From Craterostigma plantagineum (taxonomy: Eukaryota > Streptophyta > Magnoliopsida > Lamiales > Linderniaceae), in the NCBI GenBank assembly GCA_027422505.1, contig JAPQWV010000748.1, positions 62,001 to 126,000 on the forward strand: 64,000 bases of DNA, in the 5' to 3' direction. A model generated the notes under the pieces. That model saw nothing but the letters and a program-made list of their open reading frames with translations, was not told where the DNA came from and did no database searches. The position numbers were made by a program, and so were the translations under genes. Positions 1 through 11,607 of the stretch are shown here, piece after piece (position 1 is the stretch's first letter; each line of letters opens with the position of its first letter).

Positions 1-96
1 TTAAATAGTTGAAAACATCGAGTAAATAACCGTTTTCAGTGTTTTATTGAAGTTTTTTGTCGTGTGTTATTATCAGGGAATCTATTGGTTTGATAC

Positions 97-442
97 TGTT
101 GACTAAGCTCAATAGATTAAAAAAATATGAAACCGAAAGTAGCAAACAAACGAAGAAAATAAGCAATACATGTTTGACAAGCAATCAACGAAGAGATAAG
201 ATGAAGTGGAAAATTCAAAAAGGAGTTTGTTTTGTTGAAGTTAATGTTTGGACCTTTTCCTCTTGATATTCCTATAAAGTATCAGTACGCATAGAAAAGG
301 GTGAGCAAAATAATAAGTTGCCTCTCAAGTTTTTTTTCTTGCATGAGCAACATAATATTATATTGTGAGAATTATTGATAAAGAGCATCCAATAGAGAGA
401 GAGCTCACGTGAATTTTTTATATTTTGATCACCGAAATAACA
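97..442 (+). repeat. 5' LTR of Copia-1A
   Basis: This 346-bp direct repeat pairs with 4424-4775. It opens TGTTGACTAAGC and closes CACCGAAATAACA, the usual TG...CA form. No clear TATA box was picked out. Confidence 0.93.
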
Positions 443-445
443 AAT

Positions 446-457
446 TGGTATCAAAGC
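446..457 (+). other. Primer binding site of Copia-1A
   Basis: TGGTATCAAAGC lies 3 bases after the LTR. It matches the usual plant Copia initiator-Met site TGGTATCAGAGC with one change. Confidence 0.85.
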
Positions 458-458
458 C

Positions 459-1350
459 ATGTCACTCGGAGTCATGCCCGTCTCGCGCCTCACAAAACTC
501 AACTATGATAGTTGGGTTATCCGAATGAAGGTACTGCTCGGGTCGCAAGGCGTATGGAATATCGTAGAAAAAGGGTACACCGAACCGAAAAAACGGACGA
601 CACGGCTCAAATCAAGGCGTAGGAACGATCTCGCCAGACCGCGCTCAACTTCATCCACCAAGCGTTAGACGATCCCGGCCTTGAAAAGATAGCAGACGTT
701 AAAAATTCGAAGGAAGCATGGGAAAAACTGGAGACATCGTACAAAGGCGCCGACCAAGTAAAACAAGTACGGCTGCAAACTCTTTGTGGCGAATTCGAAA
801 TGACAAGAATGAAGAACGGCGAAGGCGTATCCGATTATATAACGAGAGTACAAACTATCTCGAATCAGTTGAAGAGAAACGGTGAGGCTCTAACGGAAGC
901 GCGGATCGTCGAAAAAATTCTCCGCTCCCTGACGGACGAGTATGAGAACGTGGTATGTGCAATTGAAGAATCCAAAAATCTCGAAGAAATGACAGTCGAC
1001 GAACTCTCCGATTCGCTCGAAGCTCACGAGCAACGGAAGAAAAAGAAGAAGCAGGAATCGCTGGACGAGGCTCTGCAGACGAAATTATCACTTAAAGAGG
1101 ACAAGGCGCTATATACGCATCACGGCCGAGGACGAGGACGAGGTCAAAGAGGACGAGGTTTCGGCCAAAATTCAGGCCGAGGACGAGGATACAATCCGGA
1201 ACAACGATAAACGAGCAATCAAAATTGGAGAGGACGAGGTCGAGCTCAAGGACGAGGTGATCGCTCGAATCGGCCGAGCGTTGAATGCTACAACTGCGGG
1301 AAGTTCTGACATTTCGTAAAAGACTGTTGGTCCGAAAAGAAGGTAGGTGA
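459..1350 (+). pseudogene. Copia-1A gag (broken)
   Basis: The N-terminus reads as a Copia Gag: the LTKLNYDSWVIRMKVLL stretch is the usual start that includes the NY.SW.RMK motif. The frame is then lost near 600-620, and the middle of Gag resumes from about 800 (MTRMKNGEGVSDYITRV..., UBN2-like region). A run of RGRGRG repeats follows. It is basic and glycine-rich, as in many Copia nucleocapsids. The zinc knuckle CYNCGKF.HFVKDC is cut by a TGA at 1307-1309, and an earlier TAA lies at 1208-1210. Both stops are also in copy B. In an intact element this protein would form the virus-like particle; here it cannot be made whole. Confidence 0.9.
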
Positions 1351-1400
1351 AAATGCGAATCTAATCACAAGAATAGCCAAAAGACGAAGGCGTTCTCTTA

Positions 1401-4398
1401 ATGGCGCTCGAGGATTCAAGTCCAGACAATGATATGGTGTGGTATCTTGACAACGGTGCCAGCAATCATATGAGCGGGCATAAACATCTCTTCACGGATC
1501 TAAAAAAGATCGATGACGGCCACGTGTCTTTTGGAGACGCATCGAAGATAGAAGTCAAAGGCGAGGGAAAATTTGTTTCTCTCGAAATGATGGCAAACAG
1601 GGAACGGTCGAGGACGTTTATTTCGTACCCGACTTGAAGACAAACATCTTAAGCATGGGCCAGTTGCTTGAAAAAGGATGTTCAGTGTTCATGAAGGACC
1701 GCTCATTACAACTAAGAAACAAAGACGGAAGAATGATCGCACGGGTCGAGATGGAAAGGAACCGAATGTTCAGACTCAACCTGAAGGCGATTCAAGAAAA
1801 ATGTTTGCAAGTTGACGTGGAGGATAAAGACCAGTTGTGGCATATGCGATTTGGTCATTTGCACTAGGGTGGCCTAAAGGAGCTCTCCAAAAGATGCATG
1901 GTCAACAGAATGCCGGTGATAGAAGGCGAAAAGAAGCTTTGCGAAAGCTGCGTAATCGGAAAACATACGAGGACGACGTTCCAGAAGCAGGCAGAATATC
2001 GAGCGCGCAAACCACTCGAGCTCATACATACAGATATATGTGGGCCAGTCACACCAGAATCATTCGGTGGAAGGAGATACTTTATCACTTTCATCGACGA
2101 CTACTCAAAATAGACGTGGGTGTATTTTCCAAGAAAAATCAGAAGCGTTCGAGACGTTTAAAAAATTCAAGGCTATGGTCGAAAAGGAGACAAGCTCAAA
2201 CACCAAGGCGCTCCGATCAGACAGAGGTGGCGAATACATGTCAGGTGCTTTCGCTAATTTTGCGAAGAACAAGGCGTTAGGAGGTTCCTCACCGCGTCTT
2301 ATTCACAACAACAGAACGGTGTAGCTGAAAGGAAGAATCGAACCATTCTCGACATGGTTCGATCAATGTTAAAGAGCAAAGACATGCAAAAGAGTTCCAG
2401 GCCGAAGCGATACGATGTGCTATATATATTCAGAACCGATGTCCACCGCACAGCCTCGGAATCAAACACCGCAGGAAGCATGGACTGGCCGAAAAACCGA
2501 CCGTAGCGCATTTCAAAATATTTGGAAGCATGGCGCATGCACATGTGCCCGATCAAAGAAGAACCAAGCTCGACGATAAAAGCAAAAAGCTCGTGTTTAT
2601 TGGGTATGATGAGAAGACGAAGGCGTACCGGCTCTATGACCCTGAAAATAAAAAGGTAATAGCAAGTCGCGATGTTCGGGTAGATGAAGAAAGTTTGTGG
2701 GCCTGGAACGTTGAAGAAAACACAACGCCTGAAGAGCCACTGATCGTTGCACCAATACCTCTTCCGATTTCGTCTCAAGAAAATGACGAGGAGGATGAAC
2801 CAAGACAGCCGAGGATGCGAAGCATGCAGGACCTGTAAAGATCAACCGAACAGGTTCACCTAGTCTGCTTACTGGCCGACTCGGAACAAATTAGTTTCGA
2901 AGAAGCCATAAGAGACAAGAGATGGAAAATGGCGATGGACGAGGAAATAAAGGCGATCGAAAAGAACGACACATGGAAACTTGTGGAGTTGCCAAACGGG
3001 CATAAACCCATTGGAGTCAAATGGGTTTATAAGAAGAAGATGAATGCCCAAGGAAAAGCTGAACGTTACAAGGCGAGATTGGTAGTGAAGGGCTATCGAC
3101 AACAAGCGGGAATAGATTATGACGAAGTTTTGCTTGTCATAATGGAGACAATCCGTTTGCTCCTAGCTCAAGCTGCACAACTCAACTGGTCAATCTACCA
3201 GATGGACGTGAAAGTCTGCTTTTCTGAACAGGGAACTCGAGGAAGAAGTCTACGTGGAGCAGCCCCCCGGATACACAAAACCAGGAATGAAGGCAAAGCG
3301 TTGAAATTAAAAAAGGCGCTTTACGGGCTAAAGCAAGCGCCGCGAGCATGGAACACCCGTATTGACGGATATTTCAAAAAGAACAAGTCCGAGCAATGTC
3401 CGTTCGAGCACGCCTCTACGTCAAACGAGAAGGAAAGGAAATGATCATCGTCGCTCTCTATGTCGATGACCTTATATTCATGGGAAACAGTGAGAAAATA
3501 GTCAACGACTTCAAGAAGGCGATGACGAAGGAATTCGAGATGACGGACTTGGGACTGATGAAATATTTTCTCGGTCTTGAAGTCGAGCAAAGAAGCACGG
3601 GAATTTTTGTGTCGCAAGAAGCGTATGCGAAGGCTATATTAAAGAAAAATAAAATGGAGGAGAGCAACCCGATAGCGACACCGATGGACTTGGAATAAAA
3701 CTGTCCAAGTTTGAGAGAGGACAAGGAGTGAATGCGACTGATTATCGAAGTCTCGTGGGCAGTCTGCGATACTTGACCTGCACGAGACCCGATATCGCTT
3801 ATAGCATTGGAGTCGTTAGCCGGTATATGGAAGATCCGAGGCAGTCGTATCTAAAAGCGATTAAGAGAATTCTACGATACATCCCAGGAACACAATCACT
3901 CGGACTATTTTATCCAAAGGCGAGCGACTGCAAATTAGTCGGATATTCTGACAGCGATTGGTGCGGAGATATCGATGATCGAAGAAGCACTGGCGGCTAC
4001 GTATTTTATCTAGGTAATACGGCATTCACCTGGTTATCGAAAAAGCAACCGATCGTGACTCTATCAACCTACGAAGCAGAATATGTGCAGCATCGTGTTG
4101 TGTCTGTCACGCAATCTGGCCGAGGAACTTACTGCTCGAATTGAATCTTACACAAGATGAGCCAATCGAAATTCGAGTAGATAATAAATCGGCGATCGAG
4201 TTGCCGAAAAACCCAGTCCATCATGAGAGGAGCAAACATATTGATGCTCGATTCCATTTTATTAGAGAGCACGTAAAAAATGGAGCAGTGAAGATGGTAC
4301 ACGTTGCGAGTTCGGAACAAGTCACAGATATTTTCACGAAGCCGTTACCGACAAGCACATTCGAAAACCTAAAGAGGATGCTCGGGATGAAGACATGA
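1401..4398 (+). pseudogene. Copia-1A pol remnant: protease, integrase, RT, RNase H
   Basis: Domains appear in Copia order across several frames. The protease reads WYLDNGASNHM (about 1440), where DSG/DTG is expected, so the catalytic triplet is altered. The integrase shows HTDICGP (about 2030), SDRGGEY (about 2215) and a degraded NGVAERKNRT. The RT N-terminus is W..A...EI.AIEKNDTWKLV (about 2930), with LYGLKQAPRAWN near 3320 and the catalytic YVDD at 3459-3470. RNase H reads GYSDSDWCGDIDDRRSTGGY (about 3940) and ends with TDIFTKPLPT. Stops or frameshifts occur near 1562 (a one-base loss specific to copy A), 1865, 2111, 2285, 2836, 3135, 3240 and 3696. Only short peptides remain open. Confidence 0.93.
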
Positions 4399-4423
4399 AG
4401 ACATTGAGCTTAAGGGGGGAATT

Positions 4424-4775
4424 TGTTGACTAAGCTCAATAGATTAAAAAAATATGGAGCCGAAAGTAGCAAACAAATGAAGCAAATAAGCAATACATGT
4501 TTGACAAGCAATCAACGAAGAGATAAGATGAAATGGAAAAATCAAAAAGGAGTTTCTTTTGTTGAAGTTTATGTTTGGACTTTTCCTCTTGATATTCCTA
4601 TAAATTGTATCAGTACGCATAGAAGAAAGGGTGAGCAAAATAATAACTTTAAGCCTCTCAAGTTTTTTTCTTGCATGAGCAACATAATATTATATTGTGA
4701 GTATTATTGATAGAGAGCATCCAATAGAGAGAGAGCTCACGTGAAATGTTTTCTATTTTGATCACCGAAATAACA
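4424..4775 (+). repeat. 3' LTR of Copia-1A
   Basis: This 352-bp copy of 97-442 follows the purine tract aagggggga. Its TSD gatac is at 4776-4780. Confidence 0.93.
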
Positions 4776-4785
4776 GATACAAGTT

Positions 4786-5243
4786 TGTTGGGATATCGAA
4801 AGACAATTATAATATTTCAAAAAGTATTAAAATAAGCGACTTCGTTAAAAGAAACTGCCGCCTATACGCTTTGAAATATTTAGAGCGTACCAAGGACGCC
4901 TAGAAATTGTCGTCTAAGCCTTTTAACAACCGTTGCCTATAACAACCAATTTCCTAATCGGAACTTGGGCACCAAGGTCGCCTTTTCGAAGAAAATGTGC
5001 CTATGTTCCTTCTTTAACCACCCAGATACGTATTCTCTGTTAAGCTGAAGATCATCTGCGAGAATGGATCAGCAAGCTTAGCTAATTCTGTTAATTATTT
5101 GTACACGTGGCGGTTATGATTAGTGGATAGTTTACTTAGTATTTTACAGTATAAGTAGATATGTAAGCTGTAAATAACAAACGATTGATTCATTTTTACT
5201 CAGCTATTCAATCCATATTTTCCCTCCAAATATTTTCTTCACA
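4786..5243 (+). repeat. 5' LTR of Copia-2A (3' half of element missing)
   Basis: The sequence begins TGTTGGGATATCG and ends TTCTTCACA, directly followed by a perfect Met primer site. A leader and gag follow. No second LTR of this type occurs in the window. The element is therefore a 5' piece, cut short where an Athila-like LTR enters at 6088. Confidence 0.85.
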
Positions 5244-5255
5244 TGGTATCAGAGC
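5244..5255 (+). other. Primer binding site of Copia-2A
   Basis: TGGTATCAGAGC, the standard initiator-Met tRNA match, lies immediately after the LTR. Confidence 0.92.
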
Positions 5256-5351
5256 TGAGCACCGATCAATCCACATTTGTTTCCAATTACTTCGATTTCT
5301 GTGAATCTTGCTAGATCGAAGCTTTAGTCTCTTGATTTCGTTCCAATTTCT

Positions 5352-6087
5352 GTGACACTGTCAGTCATTGAAGAAATTTCTCAGGAGAATTTGAGCTCAG
5401 ATGGAAATCTGGAATCGCCACATGAGGTTTCATACCTAAATCCCTCAGATCCTCTGTATCTTCATGCAGATGTTCCGAATTTGATCTTAGTTCCAGATGA
5501 ATTGCGTGGTTCTGAAAATTATACTGCTTGGAGCAAGGCGATGATGCTCTCCCTCAAATGCAAGGGTAAACTCGGTTTTATTAATGGTAAATGTCCTAAA
5601 CCTAATCCTACTTCTGAGAGTTATGATCAATGGGATAGATGTAATTCTCTGGTACTGTCTTGGATTCTAAAGTCAGTGAATAAGGAAATCTATAAAGGTT
5701 TGGTATACTATGATACGGCTTTTCAAGCCTGGAAAGAGTTGGAAGATCAATTTAGTAAGGTGAATAGAAGCAGAATTTTTTCTTTGTTTAAGGAAATTAA
5801 TTCACACAGTCAGGGAGCTGAAAATGTGACTGCTTATTACTCCAAATTGAGACATGTGGGAGGAATATGAATCACTTCTTAATCTGTCTATTGAAACTGC
5901 GAAGGGACGTTCATCATATGATGCTTACATGCGAGAGCACAAGTTAATGCAGTTCTTATCAGGATTAAATGAATCTTATGCTCCACTGAAGTCTCAAATT
6001 CTGCTCATTATTCCACCACCAACACATCAACAAGCTTATGCGATGATATGTAATGAGGAGATGCAGAGAAATATATCTGATGATGGT
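5352..6087 (+). pseudogene. Copia-2A gag, truncated
   Basis: The reading frame lacks a clear ATG; the open frame starts at a GTG. Residues about 30-80 match the Copia Gag N-terminal domain (LYLHADVPNLILVP, GSENYTAWSKAM, KLGFINGKCPKP). A UBN2-type middle follows (WDRCNSLVLSWILKSVN, AWKELEDQFSKVN). A frameshift near 5860 moves the rest (EEYESLLNLS..., YAMICNEEMQRN) into another frame. The frame is then cut at the LTR starting at 6088, so the zinc knuckle and pol are absent. Copy B has the same break. Confidence 0.88.
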
Positions 6088-7999
6088 TGATAAGTTACGA
6101 TTATATGATATTTTACAACATATTAACGCGTGTTTGGGTCGAAATTTGCTCGAATATAAGTATATTTTTTATATTTCATATTTGACAGGATATCGGAGTA
6201 AAATTAACCAAAATGGGAAAGATCCAAACGTGGAACGAATTCAAAGAATTCAGAGCACAACGTAGCGAATGGAACACCTCACTCATTCTCCACTGCCATG
6301 TCAATCATAAATGGGCTTCGAAAGATTGGTTACTTGATCCAAGTTGAAAACAAATATCTATGTAGCCCATTAGTCCAGTAGTAGGGTTTTTCCTAATTAC
6401 ATGTGGACAAGAAAGGGATAGTAAACTCATCGAACGGCTGTGCAAAGAAAAATAAAAAGAAAGAGCCAAACATCTTACGTCAAGCAATTAAAGTCGATGC
6501 ACACAGGGCTCGAGGAAGGAAAAAAATGCAATCAACAAGATATATCGAAGACTTGGAGGATTAGCTTGATAGATCCGGATCCATATCTCCACCTTGAAAA
6601 GAAAAGAACCTGTTCAGATTTTATTCTATAAAAGGAGGGCAGAGAGTTTGAGCTGAAGAGAGGAAATAAAATAGAGAGCTTCTGTGATAGATTATGTGAG
6701 AAAACAGAGGTAGATAGATGACAGAAGGAAGCCCCTCGTAGCTCTCATCTTCGCCGCTATCGATAACTCGCAGCTTTTGTTCAGACGAGGCAGTTGGGAG
6801 GTCGAGTCTTGGAGATCACATCTGTAATCGCGTTAGCCCGAGGTTAATCGTTGCTTAAGAAGAGTATTAATTCTGCCTTTGCCGTTTTCTTTAGCATCTG
6901 TTCACCTTATTACACATATATACAAACATATATATTTGTTGTTATTGTCAAAACATTATATTAAAATATGATAATCATGTCTTAATAATTAGTTACAAAA
7001 CCCAAGTTCGTTTGTCTTCTTTGGTTGAGTTTATCCATTACTTTTATGATAAATGCTTGTTGACGTGGATGAACAACACAGAGGAGCATTCACACGGACG
7101 TAAGGATATTCCATTTCTTTTATCTCTTATGCCTGCATTATTAATTAATAGATCCATTTTTATTAATATGTTTAGCGGCTAATTTCTATAGTTGAAGGAT
7201 TATTCGAAGCCTAGTTTTGTTGAAACTGTGAGATTAAACGAGACTACTTTTTGAAAGCGCAAGTATTCGTTTATCCGGTAGTAACATATATTGATGAGCT
7301 TAGGTTAAATAAACAGTGGCCAATGTTTATGATATCTAGGTAAATCAATAGCTAATATAAACAACAAATCCGTAATTGTTTGTTCGTTTTAATAAGTAGC
7401 AACCAATATTCAACTTCTCTACATTCAGTAAGTGTAAGTTATATTGTAAGGTTAAATGATTTGATTTAATAAACCGACGTCCGAGTTTATTAGTCAATAA
7501 TCGGGTCTTTTCGTATTTAATGCTGTCGGAACTTTAAATCTTGCAGGGCGTCCCGGAGATTATTTTTCGATTAGGGAAGTAATTATAGAGCGTCTCTTAA
7601 TTACCGAAAAAGTAAGAAAAGATTGGTTGTTAGGCGTTCGTCGATAACTATAACCGATTATGCTTGCGTTGACATAATATTTTATTAAATCGATGATCAG
7701 TTAAATAAATCTAGGTGGACAATAATTCCTTCGATTATTATTTTATTGTCGTTAGTCTCGATATTTTATTTCTCGTTATTGCGTTAAAAACATTATCATC
7801 AACCCCCCCTCCCCCCCCCCCCAATATCATTATTATTATTATTATATTATTATTATTATTATTGTAATTATTGATCGAGCTTGAAATTAGAAATAAATCA
7901 ACCATTTCCTTGTGGAGACGATCCCTACTTTCGCTATACTAGTATTTAGTGAGTGAATAAGGTGATTAATATTATTTTTGGCCGTTTTTGACGCGACCA
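6088..7999 (+). repeat. 5' LTR of Athila-like element A
   Basis: The LTR is 1912 bp, begins TGATAAGTTACG and ends GACGCGACCA. The long length and the GGCCGTTTTTGACGCGACCA end suit Athila/Tat-type Gypsy elements. Near its 3' end are a poly-C run (about 7804-7822) and an ATT microsatellite (about 7825-7863). A diverged, reverse-oriented solo copy is at 30133-32175. Confidence 0.85.
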
Positions 8000-8003
8000 A
8001 ATT

Positions 8004-8020
8004 TGGCGCCGTTGCCGGGG
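8004..8020 (+). other. Primer binding site, tRNA-Asp type
   Basis: TGGCGCCGTTGCCGGGG is the primer site typical of Athila-like elements. From memory it is complementary to the 3' end of plant tRNA-Asp. Confidence 0.85.
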
Positions 8021-8087
8021 AAGGTGGTGTCTAATTGGTTTATTTCTACTTTTATTTCGCTTATCATTATTATTATTTTTCAAGCTT

Positions 8088-9871
8088 ATGCCCCGTTCTT
8101 CTCGTACTGGTATTCTAATCTTTGATCCAGAGATAGAGAAGACTGCACGAGCAAATCAGAAGGCAAAGAGAGAAAAGGACAAATTGAAAATCTCAAAATC
8201 CGACGCCACGTCAGACGAGGAATTTTCATCAAGTGATATGGAAAATGAACAGCAACAACAACCAGTCCGCCTGACCTTGAGGGATATGGCTACTCCAGAT
8301 GTTCACCAGCAGCCACTTTGCATTGAATTTCCAATTCCTCAAACACCATTTGAATTAAAATCTGGTTTAATTCATTTACTTCCTACTTTTCATGGTAACG
8401 CAGGTGAGGATCCCCACAAACACTTGAAGGAGTTCCACATGGTTTGCTCAACCATGAAGCCTAGTGGCGTAAGCGAAGACCAAATCAGTCTTCGTGCTTT
8501 TCCTTTCTCACTGGCCGATCTTGCGAAAGATTGGTTGTACTATTTGCCCTCTGGCTCTATAAATACATGGGCTGAGCTAAAGAAGCAATTCCTCGAAAAA
8601 TTCTTTCCCGCGTCTCGTGCCGCAAACATTCGAAAAGAAAATATGGGATTCGACAGTTTACCGGAGAAACTTTACACGAATACTGGGAGAGATTCAAGCG
8701 ATTATGTGCAAGCTGCCCATACCACCAAATTTCAGAATTAGCACTTATCCAATATTTCTACGAAGGGCTATTACCAATGGAACGAAACATGATCGACGCA
8801 GCCAGTGGTGGAGCATTAGTTGATAAAACGGCCGAAGAAGCTCGTCGTTTAATTTCAAGCATGGCTACAAATGCGCAACAATTCGGAACACGTCAACACG
8901 TAGGTCAACAACGGGCTAGCGGGGTAAGTACATCTTTTGAGCAAAAATTAGATTCTCTAACTTCGCTTGTGGAGAAACTTGTTTCAGGAAAAACTCATCA
9001 TGTGAAGACTTGTGGTATTTGTACGCTTACCGGACATTCAACGGAGAATTGTCCCTCACATCAATTTGACATTAGTGAGCAAGCAAATGCAGTTGGAGGA
9101 TTTGCATGACCATCTCAAAAACGTTATGATCCATTCTCAAGCCATTACAACCCCGGATGGAGAGACCATCCAAATCTGAGCTATGGGAATCGGCCACCAG
9201 GTTTCATGCAACAAGCACCTCGAGCTACACTTTCAAAACCAGGTATGTCTTTAGAGGATATCGTTATGAATTTAGCCAATAGCACTGCTACTTTTCAACA
9301 GGAGACACGATCAAGCATACATGAAACACGCGCTAGCGTACAAAACTTAGAAAGGCAAATGTCCCAAATGGCGGCACAAATTAGTCAAATGCAGAATGAG
9401 AAGGGAAAACTACCAGCTCAAGTTGAAATTAATCCAAGAGAGAATGTGAGTGTTATGACTCTTCGAAACGGGAAAGAGATCGGTCCGCCTAATGATGACA
9501 AAGCCCCAACAAAACTACCAAGTGGAGATGAAACTAAAGACAATGGAAAGAAGGTAATTAATGATTCTGGTTTAAAATCTAATCTTGTTATTCCTCCCCC
9601 TTTTTCTGGAAGGTTTGCTAGGGTGAAACAAGAAGAAGAGGAAAAGAACATAATGGAAACTTTCAGCAAAGTCGAAATCAACATCCCACTCTTAGACGCT
9701 ATCAAGCAGATTTTACGCTATGCGAAATTTTTGAAAGAAATGTGTTCGAACAAAAGAAAACATAAGGCCGAAGGCAAAATCCTTGTAAGTGATAATGTTT
9801 CCGCTGCTCTTCAAAGAAAATTACCTCAAAAATGCAAGGACCCAGGTATGTTTGCTATCTCGGTACTATAG
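8088..9871 (+). pseudogene. Athila-like gag and pre-protease region, copy A (frameshifted)
   Basis: The ATG at 8088 opens a Ty3/Gypsy Gag. The core holds LLPTFHGNAGEDPHKHLKEF and LAKDWLYYLPSGSINTWAEL, as in the Retrotrans_gag family. Compared with copy B, an A-only indel near 8640 (aaagaaaatatggg against aaagaaatatatggg) shifts the frame. The same protein then continues in another frame to the knuckle CGICTLTGHSTENC (about 9010-9050). A TGA at about 9107, shared with B, stops the frame. Past it, an open stretch from 9206 carries VMTLRNGKEI, PPPFSGRFARVKQEEEEK and NIPLLDAIKQILRYAKFLKE, the Athila signature before the protease. A one-base difference near 9865 ends the frame earlier than in B. 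Confidence 0.9.
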
Positions 9872-10738
9872 GAACTCGAAAATAAATAATGGAGGAACGC
9901 AGAATCACGCCCCGGAGCGCAAGAGACGGAGTTCTACGCAAACGTGAACGAAGAACAAAGATCTACCCGAGCTTTCAACGATTATGAGTTCTTTTCTCTT
10001 AATTTCTATTTCCTTAGTTGTTTTTCCTTCTATTATGCGTAGCTAATTCCCTTTGTGTTTGGGATTAGATGAACGCTAGGATATTTCGTAGTTAAGACTT
10101 TTAATTATCATGACTATGTGTTTTGACTATTTATCGTTCTATGAAATTATTTCGTTGCTTTAATATGTCTATGTGTTAAAGTAATTGTTTGGAAAATCGT
10201 TTAGGGCGACAGCTAAATAACGATTAGGCCATTCGTAGAAGATAGGATTCGAGTATAGGGCGAAAGCAAATACTCGATCCTCGCCGTTAGTAATTAATGA
10301 ATTTTAGATCCCCGCGAGCGTTTAGGGCGACAGCAAACTCGCGAGCGGGCAGGAAAATTACTGCGATCTAGTCAAAATCACGTAGGAGCGATAGTTTATT
10401 GTCTTAGCCAATAATACCTAGCGGGATTCGAATCCCGAGCACTTTTTTCTTATCTGAAAGCTTCGTATCAGTTTAACGTGTTCTTTGAATTTCTAGTCGA
10501 TTTAGGGGTAAGTGTTAGGTTAAGTCATCAAAAATCTGCGTATTTTATTTAGGCTAAATATCGAATCGATAGGTAATTACTAGTACTTGATTTATTCCTC
10601 GTGTTCGATACTCGTCTACTCACTTTACTGCACTACCAACGATAGGTTCACTGCCTATCGCACGTCGGTGATAGTAATTAGGTATTCGTTTTAATTATCA
10701 CTTGTCGCACTTTTCATTCACACACCACGTGTCGATCA
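9872..10738 (+). other. Non-coding tail of the Athila-like element
   Basis: No gene is visible. The stretch is AT-rich and repeats the phrase 'tttagggcgacagc' (about 10200 and 10320) and a related 'agggcgaaagc'. It includes the palindrome GGGATTCGAATCCC near 10423. It ends GTGTCGATCA at 10738, abutting Copia RNase H sequence. It may be 3' untranslated element sequence or part of another LTR; neither could be shown. Confidence 0.5.
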
Positions 10739-11303
10739 GCAATCAAGAGAATTCTTTGATACATTCGAGGAACACAATCATTAGGTCTATTTTATTCAAA
10801 GGCGAGCGACGATATACTGATCGAATAAGCATATAGTGATTGGTGTGGAGATATCGATGATCGCAAAAGCACGAGTGGTTACGTATTTTATTTAGGAAGC
10901 ACAGCGTTTGACTATCGAAAAAACAACCGATCATCACTCTATCAACCTGTGAAGCTGAATATGTGGCAGCATCGTGGAGTGCCGGTCACGCACGCAATAT
11001 GGCTGAGAAATTTGCTGCTCGAGTTGAATCTTCAACAAGTCGAGCCAATCAAAATCGAGTAGATAATAAATTCACGATTGAGTTGGCGAAAAATCCGGTT
11101 CATCATGAGAGAAGCAAGAATATTGATGCTCGGTTCCATTTAATTAGAGAGCACGTAAAATATAGAAGTGAAGATGTGCACGTCGCAAGCCTAGATTAGG
11201 TTGCAGATATTTTCACGAAGTTGTTACCGACAGGTACATTTGAAAATTTGAAGCGAGCGCTTGGGATGAAAAATAGGAAGTCATTGAGTTTAAGGAAGGA
11301 ATT
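10739..11303 (+). pseudogene. Copia-3A RNase H stump
   Basis: The sequence starts mid-gene and is a diverged relative of Copia-1 RNase H. It shows a run like KRILRYI.GTQSLGLFYSKASD, then WCGDIDDRKSTSGYVFYLGSTAF, then VDNKFTIELAKNPVHHERSKNIDARFHLIREHVK in shifting frames. It ends with a purine tract (aaggaagga) just before a TGTTGAC LTR start. Everything upstream of RNase H is missing. Copy B carries the same stump at 47841-48403 with four bases fewer near 48093. Confidence 0.85.
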
Positions 11304-11607
11304 TGTTGACAAATAAACACAATGCATTTGAAGAGTTGGGGCAAGTTGGAGTTGAAACCGCAAAGGGAGAAGACAAAAAACAGCGTTCAAATAAAGAAGT
11401 CAGCAGAACACAAAAGAAAGAAAAAAGGGAGCAGCAAATGTGGAAAGAAAAAATAAACGTGAAGCATGGGATTAAGTTATAATGGGAGCAGAACTTTTGT
11501 GTATTTGTTTTGTAGTGTTGTGTGATTATTGTAAATAGGATGTCATATGAAGGAAAAATAACAGAGGGAAACGTGTGAGCCAAAAATAAAGAAAAGAATT
11601 GTGTCTT
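11304..11607 (+). repeat. 3' LTR of Copia-3A, incomplete
   Basis: The LTR starts TGTTGACAAATAAAC after the purine tract. It runs to the start of the reverse element at 11608 without a recognisable CA end, so it is probably cut by that element. Confidence 0.6.

Larger units (their letters stand above)
97..4775 (+). mobile_element. Copia-1A, structurally complete Ty1/Copia retrotransposon, coding-dead
   Basis: Two LTRs beginning TGTTGACTAAG and ending AACA bound the element. A perfect 5-bp target-site duplication, gatac, flanks it (92-96 and 4776-4780). A Met-type primer site follows the 5' LTR, and a purine tract (aagggggga) precedes the 3' LTR. The internal order gag, protease, integrase, reverse transcriptase, RNase H is the Copia order. 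The reading frames carry many stops and frameshifts. Copy B shares most of them, so the element was dead before the block duplicated. The two LTRs differ by substitutions and small indels, so the insertion is not recent. Confidence 0.95.
6088..10738 (+). mobile_element. Athila-like Ty3/Gypsy element, gag only (copy A)
   Basis: A 1.9-kb LTR is followed by a tRNA-Asp-like primer site, a Gypsy gag and an Athila-type pre-protease region. Protease, RT, RNase H and integrase are missing. The downstream 0.87 kb is non-coding. No matching 3' LTR is present before 10738, where a Copia RNase H stump begins abruptly. The left flank atggt (6083-6087) is the expected TSD position, but no right-hand partner is seen. 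The element is truncated or is a non-autonomous derivative; the absence of a 3' LTR favours truncation. Confidence 0.8.

Noticed and set aside
7804..7865. Poly-C next to an ATT tract, considered as a telomere-like or satellite start
   Set aside because: It sits inside the Athila LTR in both copies and is a simple microsatellite.
10415..10440. GGGATTCGAATCCC resembles a tRNA T-arm / B box
   Set aside because: No A box, acceptor stem or anticodon arm fits around it. It is a perfect palindrome inside the Athila tail and is repeated with that tail at about 47526.
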